Assembly: GCA_037142515.1 (NCBI GenBank)
Contig: JBAXAM010000001.1
Span: forward strand, 62,001 to 126,000
Direction: 5' to 3'
DNA: 64,000 nt
DNA from: JBAXAM01 sp037142515
GTDB lineage: Bacteria > Pseudomonadota > Gammaproteobacteria > UBA9339
The translations under genes and the position numbers were made by a program. Positions 25,236 through 33,718 of this stretch are shown here, piece after piece; within the stretch, counting starts at the first letter, position 1, and each line of letters begins with the position of its first letter. The notes below the pieces were generated by a model that had not been told where the DNA came from, did not search any database, and was given only the letters and a program-made list of their open reading frames with translations.

Positions 25236-26834
25236 ATGCAGCATATTTCTCAAATAATAATTCAAAACCTTTCTTACAAAACGCCAGACGACAAGTCAAT
25301 TTTTGAAGATTTAACACTGACTTTTGGCATTGGCAAAACTGCCATTGTCGGCAAGAATGGCAGCGGTAAAACCACATTAGTTAAATTAATTGCTGGCGAA
25401 TTATCACCCAATTCGGGATCGATCAAACTAAACGGTACGGCGGCAATTTGCCCACAAAATCTTAATGCATTTGCACATAGCACTATTGCCGATGTTTTTG
25501 ATGCGACAGCAAAACTATATGCTCTAGATAAAATAAAAGCGGGAGATGCTCTTGAAAATGACTTTACTATTTTAAACGACGACTGGAACATTCAAGAGCG
25601 CATCCAAAAACAATTAAAAGCCTTTGATTTGGAAAAATTAGACCTGCGACGCAGGCTTGACTCTTTAAGTGGTGGTGAAATTACCAAATTATGGCTAGCT
25701 AAAACTTTTGCCACCAATGCTGATTTTTTAATTTTGGATGAACCTACCAACAATCTCGATATTACAGCTAGAAAATTGCTTTATGGAAAAATCACAAACT
25801 GCAAAAAAAACTTGGTCATCATAAGTCATGATCGGAAATTGCTCGAGCTGATGCAACAAATAATAGAAATAACTGTTGCCGGTATAAAAATATACGGGGG
25901 CAATTATAGTGATTACTTACAACAGAAAAATACACAACAAACAGCAACAGAGCGACAACTAGCCGATGCGAAAAAATTACTGCAAAAAACCAAGCTATCA
26001 ATACAAGCAGCGCGAGAAAAACGAGCAGAACGTGAATCCCAAGGCATGCGCTTACGCAAAAGCGGAAGCCAAGCACCAATAATTTTAGATGGTATGCAGC
26101 AACGCGCCACAAAAAATCAAGGAGCTCTAGCAACGCGTGAAGAACACATGTTAGATAAAGCACAAAAATCTCTTAACGAAGCAAAAGTCAATATTGAAAT
26201 AAGCGAAGAGTTTAAATTTTCACTGCCAGAAACCAAAGTTCCAAACGGAAAAATTGTTGTATGTTTAGAACAAGTTGATTTTAGCTATCCAAACAGCAAT
26301 AAACAAATTGTTAATAATTTCAACTTAACCATTACCGGCCCCGAACGTATTGCAATTACTGGTGCTAACGGCAGCGGCAAAACTACGTTAGTTAAACTAA
26401 TTACAGGCGGGCTCACACAAGCAAACGGCAAGATAACACGCGGGATTGAAAATATTAGATACTTGGACCAGCATGCGAGCTTATTAGACCAAACGCTTTC
26501 TGTTCTTGATAACTTTAGAGCATTTAATCCACAAATTAAAGAAACTGAAGCATGCTTTTGCTTGGCCCGTTTTTTGTTTCGCAATCGCGATGCTTTAAAA
26601 ATAGTTATGAATTTAAGCAACGGAGAAAAAACACGCGCAATGCTTGCATGTATTTTAATGGCCAAGCAACCACCTCAATTATTAATTCTCGATGAACCCA
26701 CCAACCATATGGATATAGCTAGCATCACCGCAATTGAAAGCGCGCTGAATTGCTACGAAGGGGCAATGATCGTGATTTCGCATGACGAGATTTTTATCGA
26801 GAATATTGCCATTACTAAAACTATACCCTTTTAA
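25236..26834 (+). CDS. ABC-F family ATPase (ribosome-associated, possible antibiotic protection)
   Basis: The 532-aa protein has two ATP-binding cassettes and no membrane domain. Cassette 1 has Walker A GKNGSGKTTL (about residue 38), signature LSGGE and Walker B FLILDEPTNNLD. Cassette 2 has Walker A GANGSGKTTL, an altered signature NLSNGEKTRAML and Walker B LLILDEPTNHMD. The charged linker between them (about 215-310, rich in Lys, Arg and Gln) is the P-site tRNA interaction motif that reaches into the ribosome. ABC-F proteins dislodge antibiotics or rescue stalled ribosomes. Which of the subfamilies this belongs to cannot be settled by eye. A hairpin with a mini-ORF directly upstream suggests inducible expression. 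Confidence 0.87.
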   Translation: MQHISQIIIQNLSYKTPDDKSIFEDLTLTFGIGKTAIVGKNGSGKTTLVKLIAGELSPNSGSIKLNGTAAICPQNLNAFAHSTIADVFDATAKLYALDKIKAGDALENDFTILNDDWNIQERIQKQLKAFDLEKLDLRRRLDSLSGGEITKLWLAKTFATNADFLILDEPTNNLDITARKLLYGKITNCKKNLVIISHDRKLLELMQQIIEITVAGIKIYGGNYSDYLQQKNTQQTATERQLADAKKLLQKTKLSIQAAREKRAERESQGMRLRKSGSQAPIILDGMQQRATKNQGALATREEHMLDKAQKSLNEAKVNIEISEEFKFSLPETKVPNGKIVVCLEQVDFSYPNSNKQIVNNFNLTITGPERIAITGANGSGKTTLVKLITGGLTQANGKITRGIENIRYLDQHASLLDQTLSVLDNFRAFNPQIKETEACFCLARFLFRNRDALKIVMNLSNGEKTRAMLACILMAKQPPQLLILDEPTNHMDIASITAIESALNCYEGAMIVISHDEIFIENIAITKTIPF

Positions 26835-26881
26835 ACGAATCTTGTGATAAAATTGAAAAAACACTTATTAAGAAGACATTT

Positions 26882-28432
26882 ATGAAAAAAAGCTTCTATT
26901 CGCTATTTTGTATACTTGGTTTATTTATTTTAAGCACGCAATCTGATGCTGCAAAAAAAAACTGCTACTCTAAAATGAGCGAGGTTCTTGGTTGTTTCAT
27001 GCAGCATAACGATGGTGCTTATAGATATAAATTTGTATCGGAAAACAAAGATAACCCAGATATAACAATCAGAACTTATATATTATATTCACAAAGTTGG
27101 CCTGTAAAAAAATACACAAACATTCCAACGACAACCTGGCGCCACAAACTCGTTTTTTACACTCCAAAACAAGTCTCTTATACAAAAGCTCTGTTATATA
27201 TAAACGGCGGTTATAATAAAAACAAGAATGGATCAGACGAGTTTTTTATCCCTAAAGAGCAAATAGATTATGCTAATATTGCCCTAAATAATAAAGCTCC
27301 AGTAATAGAGATAGAGGATGTCCCAAACCAATTCTTACTTTTTGATAATACCCCTAAAAAAGAAGACCAAATCATGGCTTATACCTATAAAATGGTTATG
27401 GATGACCCGCTGCAAAATGCATATTTAGCTGGGCATCTACCCATGGCAAAGGCTGCAGTAAAAGCCATGGATGCTAGTCAAGAAATCTTAGAACAAGAAT
27501 ATGGCATTAATATAACCAGTTTTATCCTATCTGGAGCATCGAAAAGAGGATGGGCAACTTGGCTCGCGGCGCTCGCCGATGAAAGAGTGGAAGCAATTGT
27601 TCCTATAGTAATAAACGTACTCAATACACAGAAGTCGCTCTCTTATATTTGCGAAACTTATGGTGGTGTCTGTCCTCCAGCTTTTATGGATTATGAAAAA
27701 GAAGGCATTATACAAGTAATAAATACACAGGCAGCCACGAAGCTTATGCAAATTGAAGATCCATTTAGTTACATGGGCAATGACTATGATAGCAAATATA
27801 AAAAACGCCTTGCTATACCGAAGTATATTATAAACGCTAGTGGCGATGATTTTTTTGTACCAGACTCATCGAAGTGGTACTTTAAAAAACTCCCTGGTAC
27901 TAATAATTACATTAGATATTTGCCTAATTCCATGCATTATTTTAAAGGCAACGCCATTAGCGATTCTACCAATAGCTTGCGCTCAATAAATGAAGCACTT
28001 GATTCGTATTTTTACTTTATTCTAAATGATGTTTCTCTACCTAAAATTGACTGGGAATTACATGATGATAAAATAGAACTTGTTAGCTCTTTAAAGCCCA
28101 AAGAAATAAAAATATGGTCTTCTAACAATGAATACACCAGAGACTTTCGCTTTATTACTTCTTATTCTAGCTCTCACCTATTCAGCAAGAAAATCCTTTC
28201 TTATTTTTCTCGCAATATTGGCGACAACCAGTACGAAGAAGAAACGGTAGATTTTACCTGTGAAGAAAAAGGCAGCTGTAAAGTTGGCATTTCGCTACCA
28301 AAATTCAAAAAGGGCTGGCAAGCATCCTTTGCTGAAGTGCACTATGATATTAATGATGTTCATTTTGTGGTAACAACTGAGGTAGATATAGCACCAAAAA
28401 CAATGCCAGTGGCTTTAAATAACAAGTTATAA
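26882..28432 (+). CDS. PhoPQ-activated pathogenicity-related (PqaA-type) secreted protein
   Basis: The 516-aa protein has a signal peptide (KKSFYSLFCILGLFILSTQ, cut near residue 24). The central alpha/beta-hydrolase-like region matches the PqaA family: MDDPLQNAYLAGHLPMAKAAVKAMD, then the nucleophile elbow SGASKRGW (Ser about residue 220), LNTQKSLSY, KYIINASGDDFFVPDSS and YLPNSMHYF. The Asp and His of a catalytic triad are plausibly in the last two motifs. A C-terminal beta-rich domain follows. The protein is predicted to be periplasmic or exported. PqaA of Salmonella is PhoP-activated and linked to peptide resistance, and homologues occur in Legionella and in Dictyostelium (AprA). The substrate is unknown. 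The last six bases overlap the end of the convergent apaH. Confidence 0.82.
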   Translation: MKKSFYSLFCILGLFILSTQSDAAKKNCYSKMSEVLGCFMQHNDGAYRYKFVSENKDNPDITIRTYILYSQSWPVKKYTNIPTTTWRHKLVFYTPKQVSYTKALLYINGGYNKNKNGSDEFFIPKEQIDYANIALNNKAPVIEIEDVPNQFLLFDNTPKKEDQIMAYTYKMVMDDPLQNAYLAGHLPMAKAAVKAMDASQEILEQEYGINITSFILSGASKRGWATWLAALADERVEAIVPIVINVLNTQKSLSYICETYGGVCPPAFMDYEKEGIIQVINTQAATKLMQIEDPFSYMGNDYDSKYKKRLAIPKYIINASGDDFFVPDSSKWYFKKLPGTNNYIRYLPNSMHYFKGNAISDSTNSLRSINEALDSYFYFILNDVSLPKIDWELHDDKIELVSSLKPKEIKIWSSNNEYTRDFRFITSYSSSHLFSKKILSYFSRNIGDNQYEEETVDFTCEEKGSCKVGISLPKFKKGWQASFAEVHYDINDVHFVVTTEVDIAPKTMPVALNNKL

Positions 28433-29242
28433 ATGAGTCATTAAACTTTCTACACTGAATTTAGCACCATCTTCTAGCCGCATGGCTGTTAGGCTTTCGC
28501 CATACACACAGCCTGTATCTAAAGCAAAAACATTTTGCTCATCTGCTAAGCCCTTTAAAGCCACCCAATGCCCAAAAAGAATTTTCACATTTTTGGTTTT
28601 ACGCCATGGGATTTTAAACCACGGTAAAAAACCCTGTGGAGCAGCATCAACTCCGCCAGAAGTAACAAACTCTAAATTTCCACTTAAGTCACAAAACCGC
28701 ATCCGCGTAAAAGCATTAGCAATAAAACGCAATCGTTCAAAACCGCTTAAACTACCACTCCAGCTGCTTGGTGCATTACCATACAAGTTTTTTAAAAAAT
28801 CTATATAGTTTTCTCCTTGCAGAACTGTCTCAACCTCACGCGCACGGACAATTGCCTCAGAAAGCTCCCAACCAGGATAAATTCCAGCATGTGCTAAAAC
28901 AAAATTACGATCAGCATCGTAATAGAGCAATGGCTGCTTACGCAACCACTCGATTAATTCTAAACCATCAGGAGCAGCTAAAACTTGCTCAAGATGCCTA
29001 GCTTCAAAACTGACAATCTTGTGGTAAAAACTCAGCAAATGTAAATCATGGTTTCCCAAAACCACTTTGGCGTTCGGCAGCTGCTTAATAAAACGCAAGA
29101 CTTCTAATGATTTTGGCCCCCTATTAACCAAGTCTCCAACAAACCATAAGCTATCACAACCACGGTCATAATTAATGATGCGAAGCAAATTCTCAAGTTC
29201 GTCAAAACAGCCCTGAATGTCACCAATACAGTAAGTTGCCAT
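28427..29242 (-). CDS. apaH: Symmetrical bis(5'-nucleosyl)-tetraphosphatase
   Basis: The 271-aa metallophosphatase splits Ap4A into two ADP. The motifs are YCIGDIQGCFDEL (GDxxG), FVGDLVNRGPKSLEVL (GDxxxRG) and VVLGNHDLHLL (GNHD), followed by LAHAGIYPGW and later KILFGHWVALKG, with FALDTGCVYGESLTAM at the end. Length is normal (E. coli 280). It is the last gene of a minus-strand run beginning with the MFS transporters, nine bases after the phosphatase gene. The ribosome binding site is AGCGAGC-like and weak. Confidence 0.96.
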   Translation of the reverse strand: MATYCIGDIQGCFDELENLLRIINYDRGCDSLWFVGDLVNRGPKSLEVLRFIKQLPNAKVVLGNHDLHLLSFYHKIVSFEARHLEQVLAAPDGLELIEWLRKQPLLYYDADRNFVLAHAGIYPGWELSEAIVRAREVETVLQGENYIDFLKNLYGNAPSSWSGSLSGFERLRFIANAFTRMRFCDLSGNLEFVTSGGVDAAPQGFLPWFKIPWRKTKNVKILFGHWVALKGLADEQNVFALDTGCVYGESLTAMRLEDGAKFSVESLMTHL

Positions 29243-29251
29243 ATAAGCTCG

Positions 29252-29884
29252 CTACAAGATACTCTTTAAATCTCGAATATTTTCAATAAACCCGACGGGA
29301 TTAAATACAGCCAATTGCTCTTTTTTATGATGCCCATAACACACGGCTAATGCATCAACTTTAGCATTTTGCGCAAACTGCATATCAAAAGTTGTATCAC
29401 CAATCATCAGCGCATCTTTTGGCTCGCACATTAACTCATCAAGCAAGGTAGTCAACATATCAGGATGCGGTTTGGGAAAACAATCATCGGGCGAGCGCGT
29501 AGCAGAAAAAAGATTTTTGATTTTCACCATATTCAACTCTATTTCCAATCGCGAACGCTGTTTGTTAGTGGCAACCGCTAACGTAAAACCACATTCTTTA
29601 AGATGGGTTAAAGTTTCAATTGCACCGGCGAAAAAATAATCGGATGGTTCCTCTTCATTGCAGTGATGATGAAAAGCTTCGGAAAAAACACTGTAGTTTG
29701 CTTCGGGAAACAACTGCTGATGTATTGCCTCTAGGCTCAAACCAAAGTGCTTCCTAACCTCTTCCGCTTCTGGAATAGCATAACCCAAATCCATGGCGGC
29801 TTTTTGTGTGGACTTTACAACCAGGCCACTTGAGTCAACCAAAGTACCGTCCCAATCAAAAACCAAAAGATTATAATTTTTCAT
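29252..29884 (-). CDS. HAD-family phosphatase, phosphoglycolate phosphatase-like
   Basis: The protein is about 210 aa from the ATG at 29884, which follows GAGAAAG. An upstream ATG at 29896 is also in frame. HAD motifs: nucleophile FDWDGTLVDSSG, motif II ATNKQRS, motif III Lys in FPKPHPDML, motif IV MIGDTTFDMQFA. The cap domain (about 20-90) is of type C1, as in Gph and pyrophosphatase PpaX. It may hydrolyse 2-phosphoglycolate or a similar small phosphate ester. The substrate cannot be fixed from sequence. The start lies inside the end of coaBC, so the two are translationally coupled. Confidence 0.85.
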   Translation of the reverse strand: MKNYNLLVFDWDGTLVDSSGLVVKSTQKAAMDLGYAIPEAEEVRKHFGLSLEAIHQQLFPEANYSVFSEAFHHHCNEEEPSDYFFAGAIETLTHLKECGFTLAVATNKQRSRLEIELNMVKIKNLFSATRSPDDCFPKPHPDMLTTLLDELMCEPKDALMIGDTTFDMQFAQNAKVDALAVCYGHHKKEQLAVFNPVGFIENIRDLKSIL

Positions 29885-31064
29885 AGACTTTCTCATAAAT
29901 TATTTTAATTACTTGCCGCGCTAGTTTTGTTTTTTGCGTTTTTGGCAACTCTAGCGGCTTAGCATTTTTACATAAAATCACTACTGAATTTTCATCACTA
30001 GCAAAACACAAATTCTCACCAACTTGATTAGCAATAATCATATCTGATTTTTTATTTTCTAATTTGCTATTAGCATTTTCTATAAGATTTTCAGTTTCGG
30101 CAGCAAAACCAACAACAAACGGCCGATGCGCAAGCGCGGCAACCTCAGCCAAAATATCATGGTTACGCTGTAACTCAAACGAAATTGTCGCCGCGTGCTT
30201 TTTTATTTTTTGCGCGGAAATATTCCTCGGTCGATAATCAGCAACTGCTGCCGCAGCAATAAAGACATCACAAACAGAAATTTCTTGCATAACTGCCTGG
30301 CGCATTTCTTCTGCAGTTTGTACATTAATACACTTTGCTTTGGCTGGTGCAATTAAGTTTGTTGGGCCGCTAATTAAAACCACATTGGCTCCCGCTTCCA
30401 AAGCAGCCTCAGCAAGCGCATAACCCATTTTACCGGAACTATTGCTACTGATATAACGCACGGGATCAATTGCCTCGCGCGTTGGCCCAGCAGTAATAAT
30501 AATTTTTTTGCCATAAAAAATTTGCGCGGCAAACATTGTTGGAATTAATTCTAAAATTTGCTGTGGCTCAAGCATTCTACCAAAACCAATTTCACCACAA
30601 GCTTGCTTGCCAGACGCAGGACCAAATATAAAAACTTTGCGACCTTTTAAAGTCGCGATATTTTCTTGAGTAATAACAGCATTCCACATTTCTTTATTCA
30701 TTGCTGGTGCGATTGCGATCGGAGCTGTTGTGGCAAGGCAAGTGGTTGCAAGCAAATCATCAGCCAAACCATGTGCTAACTTGGCAATAAAATTGGCGCT
30801 AGCTGGAGCAATTATAATCGCATCTGCCCAGCGTGCTAATGCAATATGCTCGATACTGGTTTCTAAGCACTGGTTAAACATTTCGGTATAAACCGTATGC
30901 CCTGAAAGTGTTTGCATGGTTAACGGAGTGATAAACTCACAAGCATTTTTAGTCATAATGACGCGAACTTTTGCGCCTTGAATTTGTAGCATACGCACTA
31001 ATTCCGCGGCTTTATATGCGGCAATTCCACCAGTAACACCAAGAATTATGTTTTTATTTTGCAT
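29871..31064 (-). CDS. coaBC: Bifunctional phosphopantothenoylcysteine decarboxylase / phosphopantothenate-cysteine ligase
   Basis: The 397-aa enzyme covers two steps of coenzyme A synthesis. The N-terminal flavodoxin-like CoaC half (1-185) has ILGVTGGIAAYKAAELVR, the PASANFIAKLAHG loop and the AMNKEMW substrate segment. The C-terminal CoaB half (from about 190) begins ITAGPTREAIDPVRYISNSSGKMGYALA-like sequence and has AAVADYRP and the signature FAAETE. Length agrees with E. coli (406). The gene overlaps the preceding MFS gene by 19 bases and the following phosphatase by 14. Confidence 0.97.
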   Translation of the reverse strand: MQNKNIILGVTGGIAAYKAAELVRMLQIQGAKVRVIMTKNACEFITPLTMQTLSGHTVYTEMFNQCLETSIEHIALARWADAIIIAPASANFIAKLAHGLADDLLATTCLATTAPIAIAPAMNKEMWNAVITQENIATLKGRKVFIFGPASGKQACGEIGFGRMLEPQQILELIPTMFAAQIFYGKKIIITAGPTREAIDPVRYISSNSSGKMGYALAEAALEAGANVVLISGPTNLIAPAKAKCINVQTAEEMRQAVMQEISVCDVFIAAAAVADYRPRNISAQKIKKHAATISFELQRNHDILAEVAALAHRPFVVGFAAETENLIENANSKLENKKSDMIIANQVGENLCFASDENSVVILCKNAKPLELPKTQKTKLARQVIKIIYEKVYEKL

Positions 31065-32275
31065 GTTAATACACTCACAGCAGTAATTGCCGAAAGAACT
31101 ATAAATAATGCCGCTATATATTTTGGCTCTTTAAGCACTTCATAAATATAATTAGCAGCTAATGGAATTAATGCTGCAATAAAATATGCTATATTATAAC
31201 TAAATGCCGTTCCCGTATAGCGAATTGCGGTTGGAAAAGCTTGCGGAAGCAATGCAAAGTAACAAGAAGCCATTGCAGCAATTATAGTTTTACTAAGCAT
31301 AACAAAACAAAAAAGCGCCCAGCGCGTTTGCAGATGCAATAATGAAAAAAGTGGAAAACCAAAAATAACAAATAGCAATACTGTCGTAAATAATAAAGCT
31401 CTCCTGCCAGTATAGTCAGAAATCCAACCAAAAATAGGCATTAAAATTGCTGTCCACAAATAGCCAAAAGTCATAGCCAAATAAATATCAGGAAAAGAAT
31501 ATCGATAAATATCATTTAAATAAACCGGAAGTGCTAAGAAAAAAATAACGAAGCAAGCAGGAAATATCATAATGCCAATAGTGATAAAAATTCGCCAAAC
31601 ATGCTCTTTACTAAAAATTGATGCTACCTTCAAAGACGATTTTTTTGCAGCCAAATATGCTGGAGTTTCTGGCACGCGCCTGCGAATAAAAAACCCTACT
31701 AAAGCTAAAACGCCTCCGAGCAAAAATGGCAATCTAAAGCCCCAAGCAAGCATTTGAGTACTGGTTAAAGTTTTTGTGAGAACCCAAACAACAAAAGAGC
31801 CAAAACTTACTCCAAGCCCTACAGCCGAACTCATAAATCCAAAATGGAGGCCATGATGCTTTACATTAATATGTTCCGAAAGAAAAGTCATAGCTCCTGG
31901 CAATTCTGCACCATAAGTAATCCCTTGCAGAATTCTACACAGACTAAAAACAATAGTTGCTATCAATCCTATAGCAGCAAAACTTGGGATCAAGCCCATT
32001 AAAAACGTAGCAAATGCCATCCACAATAAGGTGTTGGAAAAAACATTTTTTCTACCAAAGCGATCGCCAAATATGCCAAAAACAATGCCGCCAAGAGGAC
32101 GAACAATATTACCAATAGCAAATACGCCCCAAGTGGCAAACAAAGCAGCAACATGATTAGAGCTCGGGAAAAACTGCTGGCTAACAAAACTGGCGAGTAG
32201 GCTATAAATAACGAAGTCGTAATATTCAAGCCCCGCACCTAAGCTCGTAAGAAAAGTAATTCTTGATTGTTTCAT
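31046..32275 (-). CDS. MFS transporter, metabolite:H+ symporter family (copy 1)
   Basis: The 409-aa protein has 12 predicted helices. It belongs by pattern to the metabolite:H+ symporters (ProP, KgtP, ShiA type): the start LEYYDFVIYSLLASF, the loop IFGDRFGRKNVF after helix 2, RILQGITYGAELPGA in helix 4 and a RRRVPETPAYLA loop after helix 6. The substrate is unknown; relatives carry betaine/proline, dicarboxylates or aromatic acids. The next gene upstream (32351-33586) is a close tandem copy. The 3' end overlaps coaBC. Confidence 0.88.
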   Translation of the reverse strand: MKQSRITFLTSLGAGLEYYDFVIYSLLASFVSQQFFPSSNHVAALFATWGVFAIGNIVRPLGGIVFGIFGDRFGRKNVFSNTLLWMAFATFLMGLIPSFAAIGLIATIVFSLCRILQGITYGAELPGAMTFLSEHINVKHHGLHFGFMSSAVGLGVSFGSFVVWVLTKTLTSTQMLAWGFRLPFLLGGVLALVGFFIRRRVPETPAYLAAKKSSLKVASIFSKEHVWRIFITIGIMIFPACFVIFFLALPVYLNDIYRYSFPDIYLAMTFGYLWTAILMPIFGWISDYTGRRALLFTTVLLFVIFGFPLFSLLHLQTRWALFCFVMLSKTIIAAMASCYFALLPQAFPTAIRYTGTAFSYNIAYFIAALIPLAANYIYEVLKEPKYIAALFIVLSAITAVSVLTCKIKT

Positions 32276-32350
32276 GCTTGGTACCTGTCATTTATGGATC
32301 AAGTCCGATTTGAGAACAATATATAGATAGCTCATAAAATTGCAATGGCT

Positions 32351-33586
32351 TTAATTTACTTGCTTATTTTTAAACGTCACTATACTTATCGCGGTAATAG
32401 CAGCAAGCGTTATAAACAATACCGCCATATAATTAGGTTTCTTGAGCACTTCATAAACATAATTAGCAACCAATGGAATTAGTGTTGCTATAGAATAACT
32501 GATATTGTGACTAAGAGCTGTTCCTGTATAACGAATCGCAACTGGAAAAGCCTGTGAAAGCAGAGAAAAATAACTAGCAGCCATTGCAGCGCTAATAGTT
32601 TTACCAAGAATAATGAAACAAAAAAGCGCCCAACGTGTTTCTAACTGTAATAATGAAAAAAGCGAAAAACCAAAAAGAATAAATATTAATACGGTGACAA
32701 AAAACAAAACTTTTCTGCCAATATAGTCGGAAAACCAACCGAAAATCGGAAATAAAATTGCTGACCATAAATAACCAAAAGTCATAGCCAAATAAATATC
32801 AGAAATTGCGTAATGATAAATATCATTTAAGTAAACTGGCAAAGCCAAGAAATAAGTGAGGAGACAAGTAGGAAATATTGCAAGCCCAATGGCGTGAAAA
32901 ACTTGCCCGACATGATCCCTACCCAAAAGCATCATTGCTCTTAAAGTTGGTTTTTTTTGAGCTAAAAATGCTGGTGTCTCTGGTAAATGCTTACGAATAA
33001 AAAAGCCAACCACCGCAACAACACCACCGAGTAAAAACGGCAATCTAAATCCCCAAGAAAGCATTTGCTCATGAGTTAAAATTTTTGTAAGAGTCCAAAT
33101 AATAAAAGAACCAAAAGATACCCCGAGCCCGACAGCTGAAACCATAAATCCAAAGTGAAGGCCACGACACTTTTCCTGAACATGTTCCGAAAGAAAAGTT
33201 ACAGCCCCCGGAAATTCTGCACCAAAAGTAACTCCCTGTAAAATTCGGCATAAGCTAAAAAGAGCAGTGGCGACTAATCCTATAGCAGCAAAATTTGGAA
33301 TTAAACCCATTAAGACTGTAGCAAACGCCATCCACAATAATGTATTGGCAAAAATATTTTTTCTACCGAAGCGATCTCCAAGGATACCAAATACAATACC
33401 CCCAAGAGGACGAACAATATTACCAACAGCAAACAATCCAAAAGTAGCAAACAAAGCAGCAACATGATTAGAACCTGGAAAAAATTGTTGACTGATGAAA
33501 CTGGCAAGCAGGCTATAGATAACAAAATCATAGTGCTCTAATCCCGTACCTAAGCTCGTCAAAAAAGTAATTTTGGATTGTTTCAT
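32351..33586 (-). CDS. MFS transporter, metabolite:H+ symporter family (copy 2)
   Basis: The 411-aa protein starts at the ATG 33586; a TTG at 33592 would add two residues. It is very similar to copy 1 along its entire length (LEHYDFVIYSLLASF, ILGDRFGRKNIF, RILQGVTFGAEFPGA, RKHLPETPAFLA). Differences concentrate in the cytoplasmic loop after helix 6 and in helices 4, 7 and 8, which could shift the substrate. The tandem arrangement indicates a local duplication followed by divergence, since the DNA is clearly different. It is divergent from fhs across a 132-base gap. Confidence 0.88.
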   Translation of the reverse strand: MKQSKITFLTSLGTGLEHYDFVIYSLLASFISQQFFPGSNHVAALFATFGLFAVGNIVRPLGGIVFGILGDRFGRKNIFANTLLWMAFATVLMGLIPNFAAIGLVATALFSLCRILQGVTFGAEFPGAVTFLSEHVQEKCRGLHFGFMVSAVGLGVSFGSFIIWTLTKILTHEQMLSWGFRLPFLLGGVVAVVGFFIRKHLPETPAFLAQKKPTLRAMMLLGRDHVGQVFHAIGLAIFPTCLLTYFLALPVYLNDIYHYAISDIYLAMTFGYLWSAILFPIFGWFSDYIGRKVLFFVTVLIFILFGFSLFSLLQLETRWALFCFIILGKTISAAMAASYFSLLSQAFPVAIRYTGTALSHNISYSIATLIPLVANYVYEVLKKPNYMAVLFITLAAITAISIVTFKNKQVN

Positions 33587-33604
33587 AATCAATTGATTAT
33601 ACTG

Positions 33605-33632
33605 TTGATATTTTTTATTGCAATTTTATAAA
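33605..33632 (+). promoter_or_regulatory. Sigma70 promoter of the fhs-gcv operon
   Basis: TTGATA (33605-33610) and TATAAA (33627-33632) are 16 bases apart. The start would be near 33639, giving a leader of about 80 bases. No glycine riboswitch is apparent in that leader. Confidence 0.6.
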
Positions 33633-33718
33633 AAAATATTTAATTTTCATTTGAGTTTATGTATAAAACTTCTACAATGCACATAGTTTTTTGCCTATAA
33701 TATAAAGGGGAGATAATT

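Noticed and set aside
33696..33701. TATAAT as promoter of fhs
   Set aside because: Transcription would start inside the ribosome binding site. The pair at 33605-33632 is better placed.
33633..33718. Possible glycine riboswitch before fhs-gcv
   Set aside because: The leader is only about 80 AT-rich bases and lacks paired purine-rich aptamer stems.
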